A DNA stretch of 64,000 nt, taken from Galbibacter mesophilus. Its GTDB lineage: Bacteria > Bacteroidota > Bacteroidia > Flavobacteriales > Flavobacteriaceae. Where the stretch lies: NCBI RefSeq assembly GCF_023721415.1, contig NZ_JAMQVC010000003.1:1-64000 (forward strand), in the 5' to 3' direction. Shown here in pieces: positions 31,604 to 41,140 of this stretch. The notes beneath the pieces were generated by a model. That model was not told where the DNA came from and did not search any database. It was given only the letters and a program-made list of their open reading frames with translations. A program made the translations under genes and the position numbers. Numbering within the stretch: position 1 is the first letter of the stretch; each line of letters opens with the position of its first letter.

Positions 31604-33142
31604 TTAATAACCTGGGTTTTGGTCACTATCTTCAATATTTGCATTATTGTCTATTTCTGATAAAGGAATAGGTAGCAATTGGTGTTTTGGAGTGTAATAT
31701 GTGATTGGATCAACAGTAAGTTTTCCTTGTGCTCTCCATCTTAGCAAATCTCTGTTTCTTATTTGCTCTCCACCTAACTCAACCATTTTCTCATGCATTA
31801 AAGCTTCAAAAGCTTGTTGTTTAGAGCCTACAGGATATTGTGCAGTAGGGTAGGGCGGCATGTTTACAGAAGGTCTTTGGCGAACCATGTTCATATAGTT
31901 TACTGCTTGTGAAATAGATCCAACTTCAATTTCACATTCAGCTAAGTTTAATAATACTTCAGCATAACGAATAACACGATGGTTAAGACCTGTTTCGTAG
32001 TACCCTCCTGGATCTAATTTGTACATGATAGAAGGTTTACGCCAGCTTATTTTGTTTGGAGCGCCTTGATACAATAAAGAATTACCATTTACCTCATCGC
32101 CTTCAACGATTCTTGGATCTTCAGGATCTCCAAAAGTGTCTCCTTCAAAATAAAAACTTTTATCTAATCTCGGATCTCTTTTTGCAGCACCATTTTCAGG
32201 GGTTTCAAATTCATCTAACATGGCTTGTGAAGGGATTACGTTTCTCCACCCGTACCCTGAGTATTCTTGAGAATGGATACTTGCCTCGTTAGAGAGACCG
32301 TTACCTACAGGATCCCAATTGAAGTTACCAATTTTTGCATAACCAATTTCCCAAATAGATTCACTATTGTATTCGTTTTCTTCTTGAAAGTTGTCGTCAT
32401 ATTCGTCAACTAAGCTGTAGCTTCCTGACGCCACAATTTGATCGAAAGCAGTTTTAGCATTTGTATAGTCTCCTTGGAACATATATACACGGCCCAGTAG
32501 TGCCAACGCGGCACCTTTAGTTAGTGTTCCGGGTTCTCTTGGTTGAAATGTAAGACCATTTGCGGCAGCTTGTAAGTCTTCAATAGCTTGTGCTAGAACC
32601 TCATCCTGGCTGCTTAATGGAGCCGAATTGTCTGGACTGGTAGCGAATGATAGGTATATAGGAGCATTTCCCCATAAAGTTCCTAATTCATAGTAGGCCC
32701 AACCTCTGGCGGCCAAGGCTTCAGCAACCGCTCTGTTTTTAGTGGCCTCATCGGCATCGGCAGCTTCTGGGGCATTTGTAATTATTGAGTTAGCCCTGTG
32801 TATAGTAATGTAAAGGCCATTCCAAACAGATCCAACAACGGGGTTGGAGGGGTTATGGGTTCCTAATAAAACCTGATTGAATTCAGTTCCTAATTGTCCT
32901 CCTCCTGAACCGTTTTCGTCACTTCTCATATCGTTTAAAAACCAATAATAGCGTGAGAAAAGGTTGGTGGAGGTCATTGCACCATAAATAGCATTTAAGC
33001 CTTTATTTAGTTCATCCGCATTTTTGTAGTAGGTGTCCACTACAAGTACGTTCGGATTGGTTTTATTCAAGTCATCGTAACTACAGGCATCGATGATAAA
33101 TATCAAAACCAAAAGTGATAGTATTGTGATTATTTTTTTCAT
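31604..33142 (-). CDS. SusD/RagB-family nutrient-binding lipoprotein
   Basis: A 512-residue lipoprotein (lipobox IIDAC, Cys20) with the alpha-helical SusD fold: an N-terminal DDLNKTNPN... region with TPR-like helices, GAALALLGRVYMFQGDYTNAKTAFDQIVASGSYSLV, and a C-terminal RYAEVLLNLAECEIEVG segment, ending near ITYYTPKHQLLPIPLSEIDNN, all typical. It forms the lid of a surface glycan-binding transporter together with the SusC protein encoded 22 bases upstream. The ligand is not deducible from sequence. Confidence 0.95.
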   Translation of the reverse strand: MKKIITILSLLVLIFIIDACSYDDLNKTNPNVLVVDTYYKNADELNKGLNAIYGAMTSTNLFSRYYWFLNDMRSDENGSGGGQLGTEFNQVLLGTHNPSNPVVGSVWNGLYITIHRANSIITNAPEAADADEATKNRAVAEALAARGWAYYELGTLWGNAPIYLSFATSPDNSAPLSSQDEVLAQAIEDLQAAANGLTFQPREPGTLTKGAALALLGRVYMFQGDYTNAKTAFDQIVASGSYSLVDEYDDNFQEENEYNSESIWEIGYAKIGNFNWDPVGNGLSNEASIHSQEYSGYGWRNVIPSQAMLDEFETPENGAAKRDPRLDKSFYFEGDTFGDPEDPRIVEGDEVNGNSLLYQGAPNKISWRKPSIMYKLDPGGYYETGLNHRVIRYAEVLLNLAECEIEVGSISQAVNYMNMVRQRPSVNMPPYPTAQYPVGSKQQAFEALMHEKMVELGGEQIRNRDLLRWRAQGKLTVDPITYYTPKHQLLPIPLSEIDNNANIEDSDQNPGY

Positions 33143-33164
33143 TGTATGATAAATTTATCGATGT

Positions 33165-36100
33165 TTAAAATTTCGCTTTAAATCCAAACAAGATAGTTCT
33201 TGGCTGTGGGTATTGACCGTAATCAATTCCTTGCGTCAATGTGTTGTTGTTTCTAGATCCAATCTCAGGATCGTACCCTTCATAATCCGTAAACGTAAGT
33301 AAATTCGTTCCCGAAACATAAAGGTCAATTGCTTCTATGAAACCGTCCCCAGAGCTGTTTAGCCAATCTGACGGAATTCTATACCCAAAACGTAGGTTTC
33401 TCAAACGTAGGTAGGATCCATCTTCAATGAATCTATCAGAAGTTCTTGTGTTTGCATTAGGGTCTCCATTTACCATTCTTGGAATGTCCGTATTGGTATT
33501 TTGTGGAGTCCACGCATCCAATACTTGTGTTCCAGCATTAAACAGACGAAGTCCACCTTCCATATATACACGAGCGGCATTGTACACATCATTTCCTTGT
33601 ACCCCGTTCCAGAACATGCTCATGTAGAAGTTCTTGTATTCAGCACTGAAATTAAATCCGTAGGTAAAGTCTGGAATGAAATTACCGATAATTGTTCTAT
33701 CGTCAGCAGTAATAGTTCCATCTCCATTTAAATCTTCAAAAATTAGATCTCCAGGAGCGGCGTTATCTTGATAGTTTCCATTTGGGTTTCTGGAGTTGTA
33801 ATCATCTATTTCTGCCTGACTTTGGAAAATACCTTCTACCTTCCATCCATAAAACTGCTGAATTGGATCCCCTACAGCAGTTCTGGTGATATCTTCACCT
33901 CCTGTGTCTCCATTAGCACCCGCAAAAATCGCGCCAGTGTCGTTGGCTAAGCTTAATACTTCGTTTCGGTATAAACTCATGTTTAAAGAAACATCCCATT
34001 TAAAATCATTGTTTGGGTTTGAGAAGTAAGAACCTTGGAATTCTAGACCCCAGTTTTCCATTCCTCCAATATTCCCTAAAGTCGATCCACTATATCCAAG
34101 AGAGTTGGCTAAAGGGATATTCAATATAAGGTTGTCTGTCTCTCTTTGGTACCATTCTCCAGAGAATTGAAGTCTGTTGTTATATAAACCTACATCTAAA
34201 CCAACGTTAACCATCGTGGTAACCTCCCATTCTAGGTTTTCATTTGGTAGTTTGTCGAAATAAGCACCCTGAAACTGTTGATTGTTAAAAATTCCAGTTA
34301 CACTTTGGTTAATACCGGCTTGACTTTCATAAGTACCAATACCTTCAAAACCTACTTGTCCCCAACTACCTCTTACTTTTAGTTCAGACAGCGAAGAATC
34401 TTTAAACCAATTTTCCTTAGCGATATTCCAACCCGCTGAAACTCCTGGGAATGTTTGCCATTTTTTACCGTCTGCAAATTTTGAATTTCCATCTCTTCTT
34501 AGAGAAGCGCTAATTAGATATTTTCCAGCGAAATCATAGTTTAGCCTTCCAGCGTAAGAATAAATGGTAGTTTCACCATATCCTCCTTGAATATCGAAAC
34601 TATCTGGATCGGCACCGCCGAGTACATCAAGGTCATTCGAATCTCTTTGAGCGTAAGCGTTTAAATTGTTTCCAGTTCCATCTTGACGTTCTGCAATTCC
34701 TATGAAATCAATATTATGATCTCCGAACGAGCGGGCATATGTTAATTGATTAGAGAAGTATGTCCCGAAGAAAGTAGAGCGATTGTCTCTTATTTCTTTA
34801 CGTTCTCTTCCTTTGAATCCGTCAAAATAAATAGGTAAGATGGTTTGAGCTCTGTTATAAGACCAATCTACACCGGCAATGAATTTATAGCTTAAGCCTT
34901 CAAATAAATCAACTCCTACATAACCAGTACCAAGTATTCTAACGTTATTGTTGAAGCTGCGATCTAGAAGGGCAGTCCTAACTGGGTTTTCTGGGTCAGA
35001 TCCGTCGGCTGCATCTGGAGCTCTATATCCTCCTGGAAGTGTTGGATCGTATATAGGAATGTATGGAATACTTCTAATGATATGTTGGATTTGCGTTCTT
35101 CCACCGGAATTCGCTTCATTTTCAGTTTCACCGGTAGCAATAGTCAAGGTCTGACCGATGTGAACTTTCTTATGGATATCATGATCTGAGTTTATACGGA
35201 CATTGTACCTTTCATACCCTGTTCCTACCATAATACCTTCCTGTTTGAAATATCCAAAAGATGTAAAGAATTTAGACATCTCACTTCCTCCGGTTAAGCT
35301 TAGGTAATGGTTTGTTGTAAATCCACTTTGAAAAACTGCATCTTGATAATCAACATCTGTTTGAGCATAAGTTTGATTAGCACCTGGATAAATTGGTTCG
35401 TTTAAATTGCTCCATCTACTAGGGAAAGGATCTCCAGCATTACCTAACAATTCTCTACCATATTCAAGGTATTGTTCGCGATTTAATAAATCGAGTTTGT
35501 TCGATGCTTGTCCGAAACCAGTATATGAGCTAAGTTCAACATCAAGTTTTTCAGAATTCCTACCCTTTTTCGTAGTAATCAGTACAACTCCGTTTGCAGC
35601 ACGCGAACCATAAATGGCTGCGGCACTTGCATCTTTCAATACAGAAATAGAGGCAATATCATTATTGTCAAAATCTCTTAATCCTCCAACTGGATAGCCA
35701 TCTACTACATATAATGGACTAGAGGCAAAACTAATAGAACCAATACCACGAATTCTTACAATAGGGCTGGTTCCAGGGGCTCCATTGTTGGTAACTTGTA
35801 CCCCAGGCATTCTACCTTGCATAGCCTCCGTGAAACTGGGAGCAGGAATTGTGGTAATTTCTTCACTTGAGATAGTAGAAACCGCTCCGGTTACCGCTTC
35901 CTTCTTTTGGCTACCATAACCAATTACTACAACTTCGTCCAGTGCGCTGGCCGATTCTTGCAGGGTTATGTTTACAATTGATCTTCCTCCAACGTTCTCT
36001 TCCTTTGATGAAAAACCAACGTAGCTAAAAACTAACGTACTGTTGCCTCCAGCATTTATGGAATAATTACCGTCAAAATCAGTTTGGGTACCATTTGAGG

Positions 36101-36245
36101 TCCCTTTCACAATTACGGAAGCTCCAGGTAGAGGAGTACCGTTTGCGTCTGTCACTTTCCCTGTTACCGACTGCGCGTAGCCAAAACTACCACACAATAG
36201 TAAAATCAGGATGAATGAATAGTTAATTAAGAAGTTTTTTTTCAT
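33165..36245 (-). CDS. SusC/RagA-family TonB-linked outer-membrane transporter
   Basis: A 1026-residue TonB-dependent transporter with a signal peptide (to about residue 25), an N-terminal CarboxypepD_reg-like domain (SVTGKVTDANGTPLPGASVIVKGTSNGTQTDFDGNY), the SusC plug motif VVIGYGSQKKEAVTGAVSTI, the plug proper (SPLYVVDGYPVGGL, DASAAAIYGSRAANGVVLITTKKG) and a C-terminal barrel ending ILFGFKAKF. It imports oligosaccharides or other bulky nutrients handed over by SusD. It is adjacent to an AraC regulator and, farther on, a GH130 phosphorylase, which suggests mannoside use; that link is inference from neighbourhood only. Confidence 0.95.
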   Translation of the reverse strand: MKKNFLINYSFILILLLCGSFGYAQSVTGKVTDANGTPLPGASVIVKGTSNGTQTDFDGNYSINAGGNSTLVFSYVGFSSKEENVGGRSIVNITLQESASALDEVVVIGYGSQKKEAVTGAVSTISSEEITTIPAPSFTEAMQGRMPGVQVTNNGAPGTSPIVRIRGIGSISFASSPLYVVDGYPVGGLRDFDNNDIASISVLKDASAAAIYGSRAANGVVLITTKKGRNSEKLDVELSSYTGFGQASNKLDLLNREQYLEYGRELLGNAGDPFPSRWSNLNEPIYPGANQTYAQTDVDYQDAVFQSGFTTNHYLSLTGGSEMSKFFTSFGYFKQEGIMVGTGYERYNVRINSDHDIHKKVHIGQTLTIATGETENEANSGGRTQIQHIIRSIPYIPIYDPTLPGGYRAPDAADGSDPENPVRTALLDRSFNNNVRILGTGYVGVDLFEGLSYKFIAGVDWSYNRAQTILPIYFDGFKGRERKEIRDNRSTFFGTYFSNQLTYARSFGDHNIDFIGIAERQDGTGNNLNAYAQRDSNDLDVLGGADPDSFDIQGGYGETTIYSYAGRLNYDFAGKYLISASLRRDGNSKFADGKKWQTFPGVSAGWNIAKENWFKDSSLSELKVRGSWGQVGFEGIGTYESQAGINQSVTGIFNNQQFQGAYFDKLPNENLEWEVTTMVNVGLDVGLYNNRLQFSGEWYQRETDNLILNIPLANSLGYSGSTLGNIGGMENWGLEFQGSYFSNPNNDFKWDVSLNMSLYRNEVLSLANDTGAIFAGANGDTGGEDITRTAVGDPIQQFYGWKVEGIFQSQAEIDDYNSRNPNGNYQDNAAPGDLIFEDLNGDGTITADDRTIIGNFIPDFTYGFNFSAEYKNFYMSMFWNGVQGNDVYNAARVYMEGGLRLFNAGTQVLDAWTPQNTNTDIPRMVNGDPNANTRTSDRFIEDGSYLRLRNLRFGYRIPSDWLNSSGDGFIEAIDLYVSGTNLLTFTDYEGYDPEIGSRNNNTLTQGIDYGQYPQPRTILFGFKAKF

Positions 36246-36544
36246 GTTAATTTAAATGTTTTTTAATAAATGCAACTTGCTTGGTTGTTACAAAATGCAT
36301 TTACGTTGAGTTAGCTGTTTGCTTTAGGTAAAGTTAACGCTCTTTAACATTTTTAGTTTACTATATATTATCAATAACTTATAATATCGATAAGAAAATT
36401 GTCAAATTAATATTGTAAGCGGGTGAAAAGTGAGATATTTAATTTTGCAAACCGTTTGAGGGCAAATAGTTAAAAAAAGATAACATTGATGGAAATATCC
36501 AAATCTAAGTTCTAAAATTGTATTAGAAGGGGATAGGTGGGTGT

Positions 36545-37423
36545 TTACAAAACTCTCCTAATACCGGAGAAATCGTCACGGTATTGGGTAGGTGTACGGC
36601 CTTTACTATTTTTAAAAACTCTATTGAAGTTTGCAATACTGTTAAAACCGCACATATAGGCAATTTCGGAAATGCTATAGTCTTTTTCAATAAGCCATTG
36701 TGATGCGTAACCAATCCTTACATCGTTGAGGTATTCTATGAGGGTCTTTCCAGTGTGACGCTTCATAAACCTGTTGAAAGAAACATTGCTCATGTTGATG
36801 AGTTTTGCCATTTGGCTCAAGGTTATTTTTGAAGCGTAATTATTATGTATGTAATTATACACTTTTTGGATATCCTCATTGCTTTGGAAATCCATTTTTA
36901 AAAATGTGTTTGTAGATAGGAGTCTTTGGTTTCTGGAGTTGGCAAGGTCATGAAAAATGGACATCATTTTTAAAAAATAATCCATTCCATCCAGTTTGGA
37001 AGCTGCCGTTACATCGGGAGCAATTGCCAATGCGGTTTCACGAGAAAAGCAAACGCCATGCGCAGCACGCCAAAATAAATCCTTTATGGGTTTCATGATA
37101 CTTCTCCCCATAAAATCACTATTGAATAAGTTTTCTTGGAATTGTATGGTGATTTCGTGAATGTCTTGGTTCTTGCAATTATGTGTTTCCCAACCGTGGT
37201 ATAAATTTGGACCAACCAAAACCAATTCAATATCATCAATTTCTTCAATGCTGTCTCCTACAATTCTGCGTACGCCTTTACCGTTGCTGATAAAATTCAA
37301 TTCGTACTCGGGATGATAATGAATAGGGAAGTCAAAATGGCTTTTGACTCTATCGAAAATCAGAAAACAGTCGTGATCCGACAAAGGTGTTATTTCCCGA
37401 TGAAATTTTTTATGGAGATCCAT
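36545..37423 (-). CDS. AraC-family transcriptional regulator, cupin sensor
   Basis: A 292-residue regulator. The N-terminal cupin-like sensor has HYHPEYELNFISNGKGVRRIVGD (35-57) and the C-terminal AraC HTH spans about 190-290 with ITLSQMAKLINMSNVSFNRFMKRHTGKTLIEYLNDVRIGYASQWL and ISEIAYMCGFNSIANFNRVFKNSKGRTPTQYR. It likely senses a sugar in the cytoplasm and controls the neighbouring SusCD, GH130 and symporter genes. It starts about 394 bases after the GH130 stop, so it probably has its own promoter; a near-match TACCTTTA box is at 37475-37482. Confidence 0.9.
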   Translation of the reverse strand: MDLHKKFHREITPLSDHDCFLIFDRVKSHFDFPIHYHPEYELNFISNGKGVRRIVGDSIEEIDDIELVLVGPNLYHGWETHNCKNQDIHEITIQFQENLFNSDFMGRSIMKPIKDLFWRAAHGVCFSRETALAIAPDVTAASKLDGMDYFLKMMSIFHDLANSRNQRLLSTNTFLKMDFQSNEDIQKVYNYIHNNYASKITLSQMAKLINMSNVSFNRFMKRHTGKTLIEYLNDVRIGYASQWLIEKDYSISEIAYMCGFNSIANFNRVFKNSKGRTPTQYRDDFSGIRRVL

Positions 37424-37816
37424 AATTTATTGGCGTTAGCGTTTGGTTGTGGTTGCTTAAAGTTATTTTGACTATAAAGGTAGTGTAAATGAATGATTAT
37501 TCATAAAATAAAATTAAATTTATGAGGGAAGGTGACTATTTCTGTAGTGAGACTGTGGTTATTTAGTATATAATATTAGGGCATCAGGTCGATTTCTGAC
37601 AAATAAACATTATAGAAAATACTTGCTCAATGTATATTTCTACTTACTGGTTTTCAAATAGAATTATCTATAAAATGATTTTAAGTATCAATTATAGTAA
37701 TCCTATCAATGGAAATACACAATGCTAAAACGGAATAAAGATTTATTTTTTTGATAGAAAAGTATAAAATTGGCCTGTAAAAGTTAGTTTTTTTAACCGC
37801 TTTTGATTGCTCCTGT
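37424..37816. other. Intergenic region upstream of the AraC gene
   Basis: About 390 bases of AT-rich sequence with no gene that I can support. It contains a TACCTTTA near-match to a -7 box (37475-37482, minus) and a partial palindrome ATGAATGATTATTCAT (37489-37504) that could be an operator for the AraC protein. No terminator is visible after the GH130 gene. Confidence 0.45.
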
Positions 37817-39004
37817 TTATAATACTTCTTTGTTTTTTTCAATTAATTGTAAAATGTTGTTAACGGATTTATTGCTTTCAAATCCGTCTGGGGGGGTGTT
37901 AATACAATAATCTAGTAAAACATCTACAGTGGTGGTTGCCACATGCATTCTAGTATCTGAAGAGGCGTAATAAATATAAACCGTTCCATCATTATCGGCT
38001 ATCCAACCGTTACAGAACAAAACATTGGAAACATCTCCTACAATTTCTTGACTGTTTGGCGCCATAAAATAGCCTCCTGGAATATGAGTAATCTTGCTAA
38101 TATTGTTTAAATCCGTAATAAAAAGATATAGTACGTAACGAAGTCCAGATGCTGTGTTTCTTACGCCATGAGCAAGGTGCAGCCATCCCTTTTCGGTTTT
38201 AATTGGTGCCGGACCTAATCCATTTTTCAATTCGTAAACCGTATGATACTCTTTGTTGTTTAAAATTGTTTCTTCTTCTATTTCCGGGACTTCTATATTC
38301 TTCACAAAACCAACTCCAATTCCTCCGCCGGCTCCTGTTTCTATAAACCCATCTTGAGGTCTGGTGTAAAAAGCATACTTTCCGTTTATAAACTCGGAAT
38401 GTAAAACCACATTTCTTTGCTGATTGGATGCTGTTTTAAGATTAGGAAGGCGTTCCCAGTTCTTTAAATCTTTAGATCGTATGATGCCAGCATTTGCAAG
38501 GGCCGAAGATGTATCGCCATCCGGTGCTGATGGGTCTTTTCTTTCCGTGCAGAACACGCCATAAACATATCCGTCTTCGTGAACAGTCAGGCGGATGTCA
38601 TACACATTTACGTCTTGGTCTTCGTTTTCTGGCATGAGCAGGGGAGTATCCCAAAATGTAAAATTATCTATGCCATTAGGACTTTCAGCGAAGCCAAAAA
38701 ACGATTTTCTGTCGTTGCCCTCAATTCTTACGGCTAAGACGTATTTGTCTTTCCATTTTATGGCACCAGCATTAAAAGCGGCATTAACTCCAATGCGTTC
38801 AAGTCCCATAGGGTTGCTTTCAGCGTTTAAATCAAAACGCCAATGAATTGGAATATGTTTTGCAGTAATTATAGGATACTTATACCTTGTGTAAATATTG
38901 TTCTCTTCAGGTAATGGAGTATTTTTCCTGTTTATCAGCTCTTTATAGTTCTGCATTAAGGAATCGTAATTTTTTATTTTTCTAACAGCACTTTTATGTA
39001 TCAT
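37817..39004 (-). CDS. GH130 4-O-beta-D-mannosyl-D-glucose phosphorylase-like enzyme
   Basis: A 395-residue GH130 phosphorylase of the mannosylglucose type. Diagnostic segments are IHWRFDLNAESNPMGLERIGVNAAFNAGAIKW, ARVEG-like VRIEGNDRKSFFGFAESPNGIDNF, NVYDIRLTVHEDGYVYGVFCTERKD (with the catalytic Asp region), HSEFINGKYAFYTRPQDGF, WLHLAHGVRNTASGLRYVLY and IYYASSDTRMHVATTTVD. The enzyme phosphorolyses mannosyl-glucose to mannose-1-phosphate and glucose. I prefer the ATG at 39004 because the homologous N-terminus begins there; an ATG at 39031 overlaps the symporter stop. It lies downstream of the symporter gene (14-base gap). Confidence 0.92.
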   Translation of the reverse strand: MIHKSAVRKIKNYDSLMQNYKELINRKNTPLPEENNIYTRYKYPIITAKHIPIHWRFDLNAESNPMGLERIGVNAAFNAGAIKWKDKYVLAVRIEGNDRKSFFGFAESPNGIDNFTFWDTPLLMPENEDQDVNVYDIRLTVHEDGYVYGVFCTERKDPSAPDGDTSSALANAGIIRSKDLKNWERLPNLKTASNQQRNVVLHSEFINGKYAFYTRPQDGFIETGAGGGIGVGFVKNIEVPEIEEETILNNKEYHTVYELKNGLGPAPIKTEKGWLHLAHGVRNTASGLRYVLYLFITDLNNISKITHIPGGYFMAPNSQEIVGDVSNVLFCNGWIADNDGTVYIYYASSDTRMHVATTTVDVLLDYCINTPPDGFESNKSVNNILQLIEKNKEVL

Positions 39005-39017
39005 ATTCCAAAAAAAA

Positions 39018-40841
39018 TTATAATTCGTCATCAAGTTTGTCCCACCAAAATTTCTTCAATAAAATACCGCACACCAGCAAAATGCTCATGCATATCAGTA
39101 GTGATTGATATTCTCTCAGTATTAAATACAATGGGATGATAACCAATAATGTTTGAGCGGTTGTACCGACCATTATGTTAAACATATCTCTTTTGAATAA
39201 AGAGTTTTTCTTGAATTGTGGATCTTCTTCCACGACTTTATCATGTATAGGTTTCCAAAATCCCCATGGTCGGGTTTTCTTGTAAAATTCTTTTAAATCG
39301 GCTTCATCGGTAGGTTTAGCGGTGTAAGTTCCAATGATACAGCCGGCTAATGTTATTATAAAAAGTAGGGGAAATAGATATAGCTCTAATGTGTCTGGGA
39401 AAATAATTGGGAAAAGTACGGCGGGTACCAATCCAGATAACATTCCCCAAAAATAACCTTCGCCATTAAATCTCCACCAATGCCATTTTAGAATATTGGA
39501 AACGATATAGCCGCCCCACAGTGCAGAAACAATCCATTGCGTAATTGAGTTAACGTCGGTAATGAAAAATCCAAGCGTAATACTGATAATCACTACAATT
39601 ATTCCGCTGGAATAGTTCATGGTTTTTATCTGCCGAGGATTAGCAGTGGGGTTTTTACTCAAATAAATGTCGTTTACAATGTATGCTTGTGCAGCATTTA
39701 GCGTTCCGGCGAAAGTTGACATAAACGCTGCCAAAAGTCCGGCCAGTAAAAGTCCGGTAAGTCCAACCGGCACAAATTGATTGATGGCAGATGGTAGTAT
39801 GTTTTCAAAATCAATAGTTCCAGCTCTTTCCAAATTCAGTTGATCGTAAAACAAAATACCTAAAACTGCAAAACCGCCTATCATTAAATATCTTGTTGGC
39901 ATCAAGGCGAGCGATACAAAACCGCTCATTTTCGCAGCTTCTTTTGGAGATTTCGTCGATAGTATTTTTTGCATGTCATAATTAGGAGCAGGACCTGCGA
40001 TGCTACATAAAATACCTTTAAAGATCAAAAGCATAAAGAAAATTCCAAAAAGGGAATATCCGTCTGACTGTATTTTTTCATTTACTTCTGAAATAATACC
40101 AGTCCAATCCATTTCCAAGGTCCAGCCAAAGAATGGGGTAAACCATTCTTCGGGAGCATTTAAATTTTCATTACCCATGGCTTCCCAAGCAAAATAAGCA
40201 ATCGCGATTGAAGACACGGTCATTATGGAGAACTGAAGCAGGTCTGCAAAAACAATCCCAGACATTCCGCCGATAACCGCATAGAAAACGGCGAACAGCG
40301 TAAAAATAGTTCCGTAAAAATGTGGTACATACTTCAAGGGGATGTCGAATGGCACGTAGGCACTTACCGTTTCCCAAGGGATAAAAATTTCTACAAATTT
40401 CCCGAGACCTATAAATCCGTAGGCTAAAAAACCGAGACAACTTATAATAGCAAAGATAACCACTATGGTATGCGATCTTTTACCTCCTTTTCCTTTTCCA
40501 AAACGAAACCAAATCCATTCGGCACCTGTAGTAACGTTAGATCTTCGTAACCAAGCAGAAAGATAAATCATTAAAAAAACTTGGTTAAAAACTGGCCAAA
40601 GCCATGGAATCCAAATACTTTTTAGTCCGTAAACAAATGTTATGGTAACCAGCCACATGGTACCAGAAATGTCAAACATTCCAGATGCGTTGGAGAGGCC
40701 TAGCATGTACCAAGGAATAGATTTTCCACCAAGAAGGTAGTCGTCTTTACTTCTCTTTGCTCTTTTTTGGGCTACAAGGCCTAGAATAACGGTGGCGATT
40801 AAGTAACACAGTATTATAATGATGTCTGTGATTTCAAGCAT
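39018..40841 (-). CDS. Sodium:solute symporter (SSS family), likely for mannosides
   Basis: A 607-residue integral membrane protein with about 13-15 helices and SSS features: GGKSIPWYMLGLSNASGMFDISGTMW after helix 2, VGLTGLLLAGLLAAFMSTFAGTLNAAQAYIVNDIYL, and Na+-site Ser/Thr residues in the latter segment. It is longer than many SSS proteins by a C-terminal extension with two more hydrophobic helices (about 560-600). Its stop lies 14 bases before the preferred GH130 start, so it should import the disaccharide that the phosphorylase cleaves. It is probably the first gene of the operon. Confidence 0.88.
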   Translation of the reverse strand: MLEITDIIIILCYLIATVILGLVAQKRAKRSKDDYLLGGKSIPWYMLGLSNASGMFDISGTMWLVTITFVYGLKSIWIPWLWPVFNQVFLMIYLSAWLRRSNVTTGAEWIWFRFGKGKGGKRSHTIVVIFAIISCLGFLAYGFIGLGKFVEIFIPWETVSAYVPFDIPLKYVPHFYGTIFTLFAVFYAVIGGMSGIVFADLLQFSIMTVSSIAIAYFAWEAMGNENLNAPEEWFTPFFGWTLEMDWTGIISEVNEKIQSDGYSLFGIFFMLLIFKGILCSIAGPAPNYDMQKILSTKSPKEAAKMSGFVSLALMPTRYLMIGGFAVLGILFYDQLNLERAGTIDFENILPSAINQFVPVGLTGLLLAGLLAAFMSTFAGTLNAAQAYIVNDIYLSKNPTANPRQIKTMNYSSGIIVVIISITLGFFITDVNSITQWIVSALWGGYIVSNILKWHWWRFNGEGYFWGMLSGLVPAVLFPIIFPDTLELYLFPLLFIITLAGCIIGTYTAKPTDEADLKEFYKKTRPWGFWKPIHDKVVEEDPQFKKNSLFKRDMFNIMVGTTAQTLLVIIPLYLILREYQSLLICMSILLVCGILLKKFWWDKLDDEL

Positions 40842-41140
40842 GGATGTTGAGTACGTTTTAGTTAAAGGTGGTTTTCTTTGTTAAATTGTAAATGAAAAGT
40901 ATGTTTTTTTGAATTTATAGTGAAATTTTGTTGTTTGTATGAAGCAAATTTAATGGAAGCCTTGATTTTTAAATGATATTATATCGTCAATTCATTAACG
41001 TATAATTTCATTTCATGTTAAGAAAGCTACCAATAGATATTGTTTCAGTAAAATTATCAGATTTGCAAGCCATTTTATTTAAAAGAAAGTCTGACTTTAT
41101 AAGTAGTATGTCTTATTCAGAAGAATAGATTTACACTATT
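40842..41140. other. Gap between symporter and LETM1-related genes
   Basis: AT-rich; contains no ORF I can support and no obvious hairpin terminator. It should hold the promoter for the symporter-GH130 operon. Confidence 0.4.
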
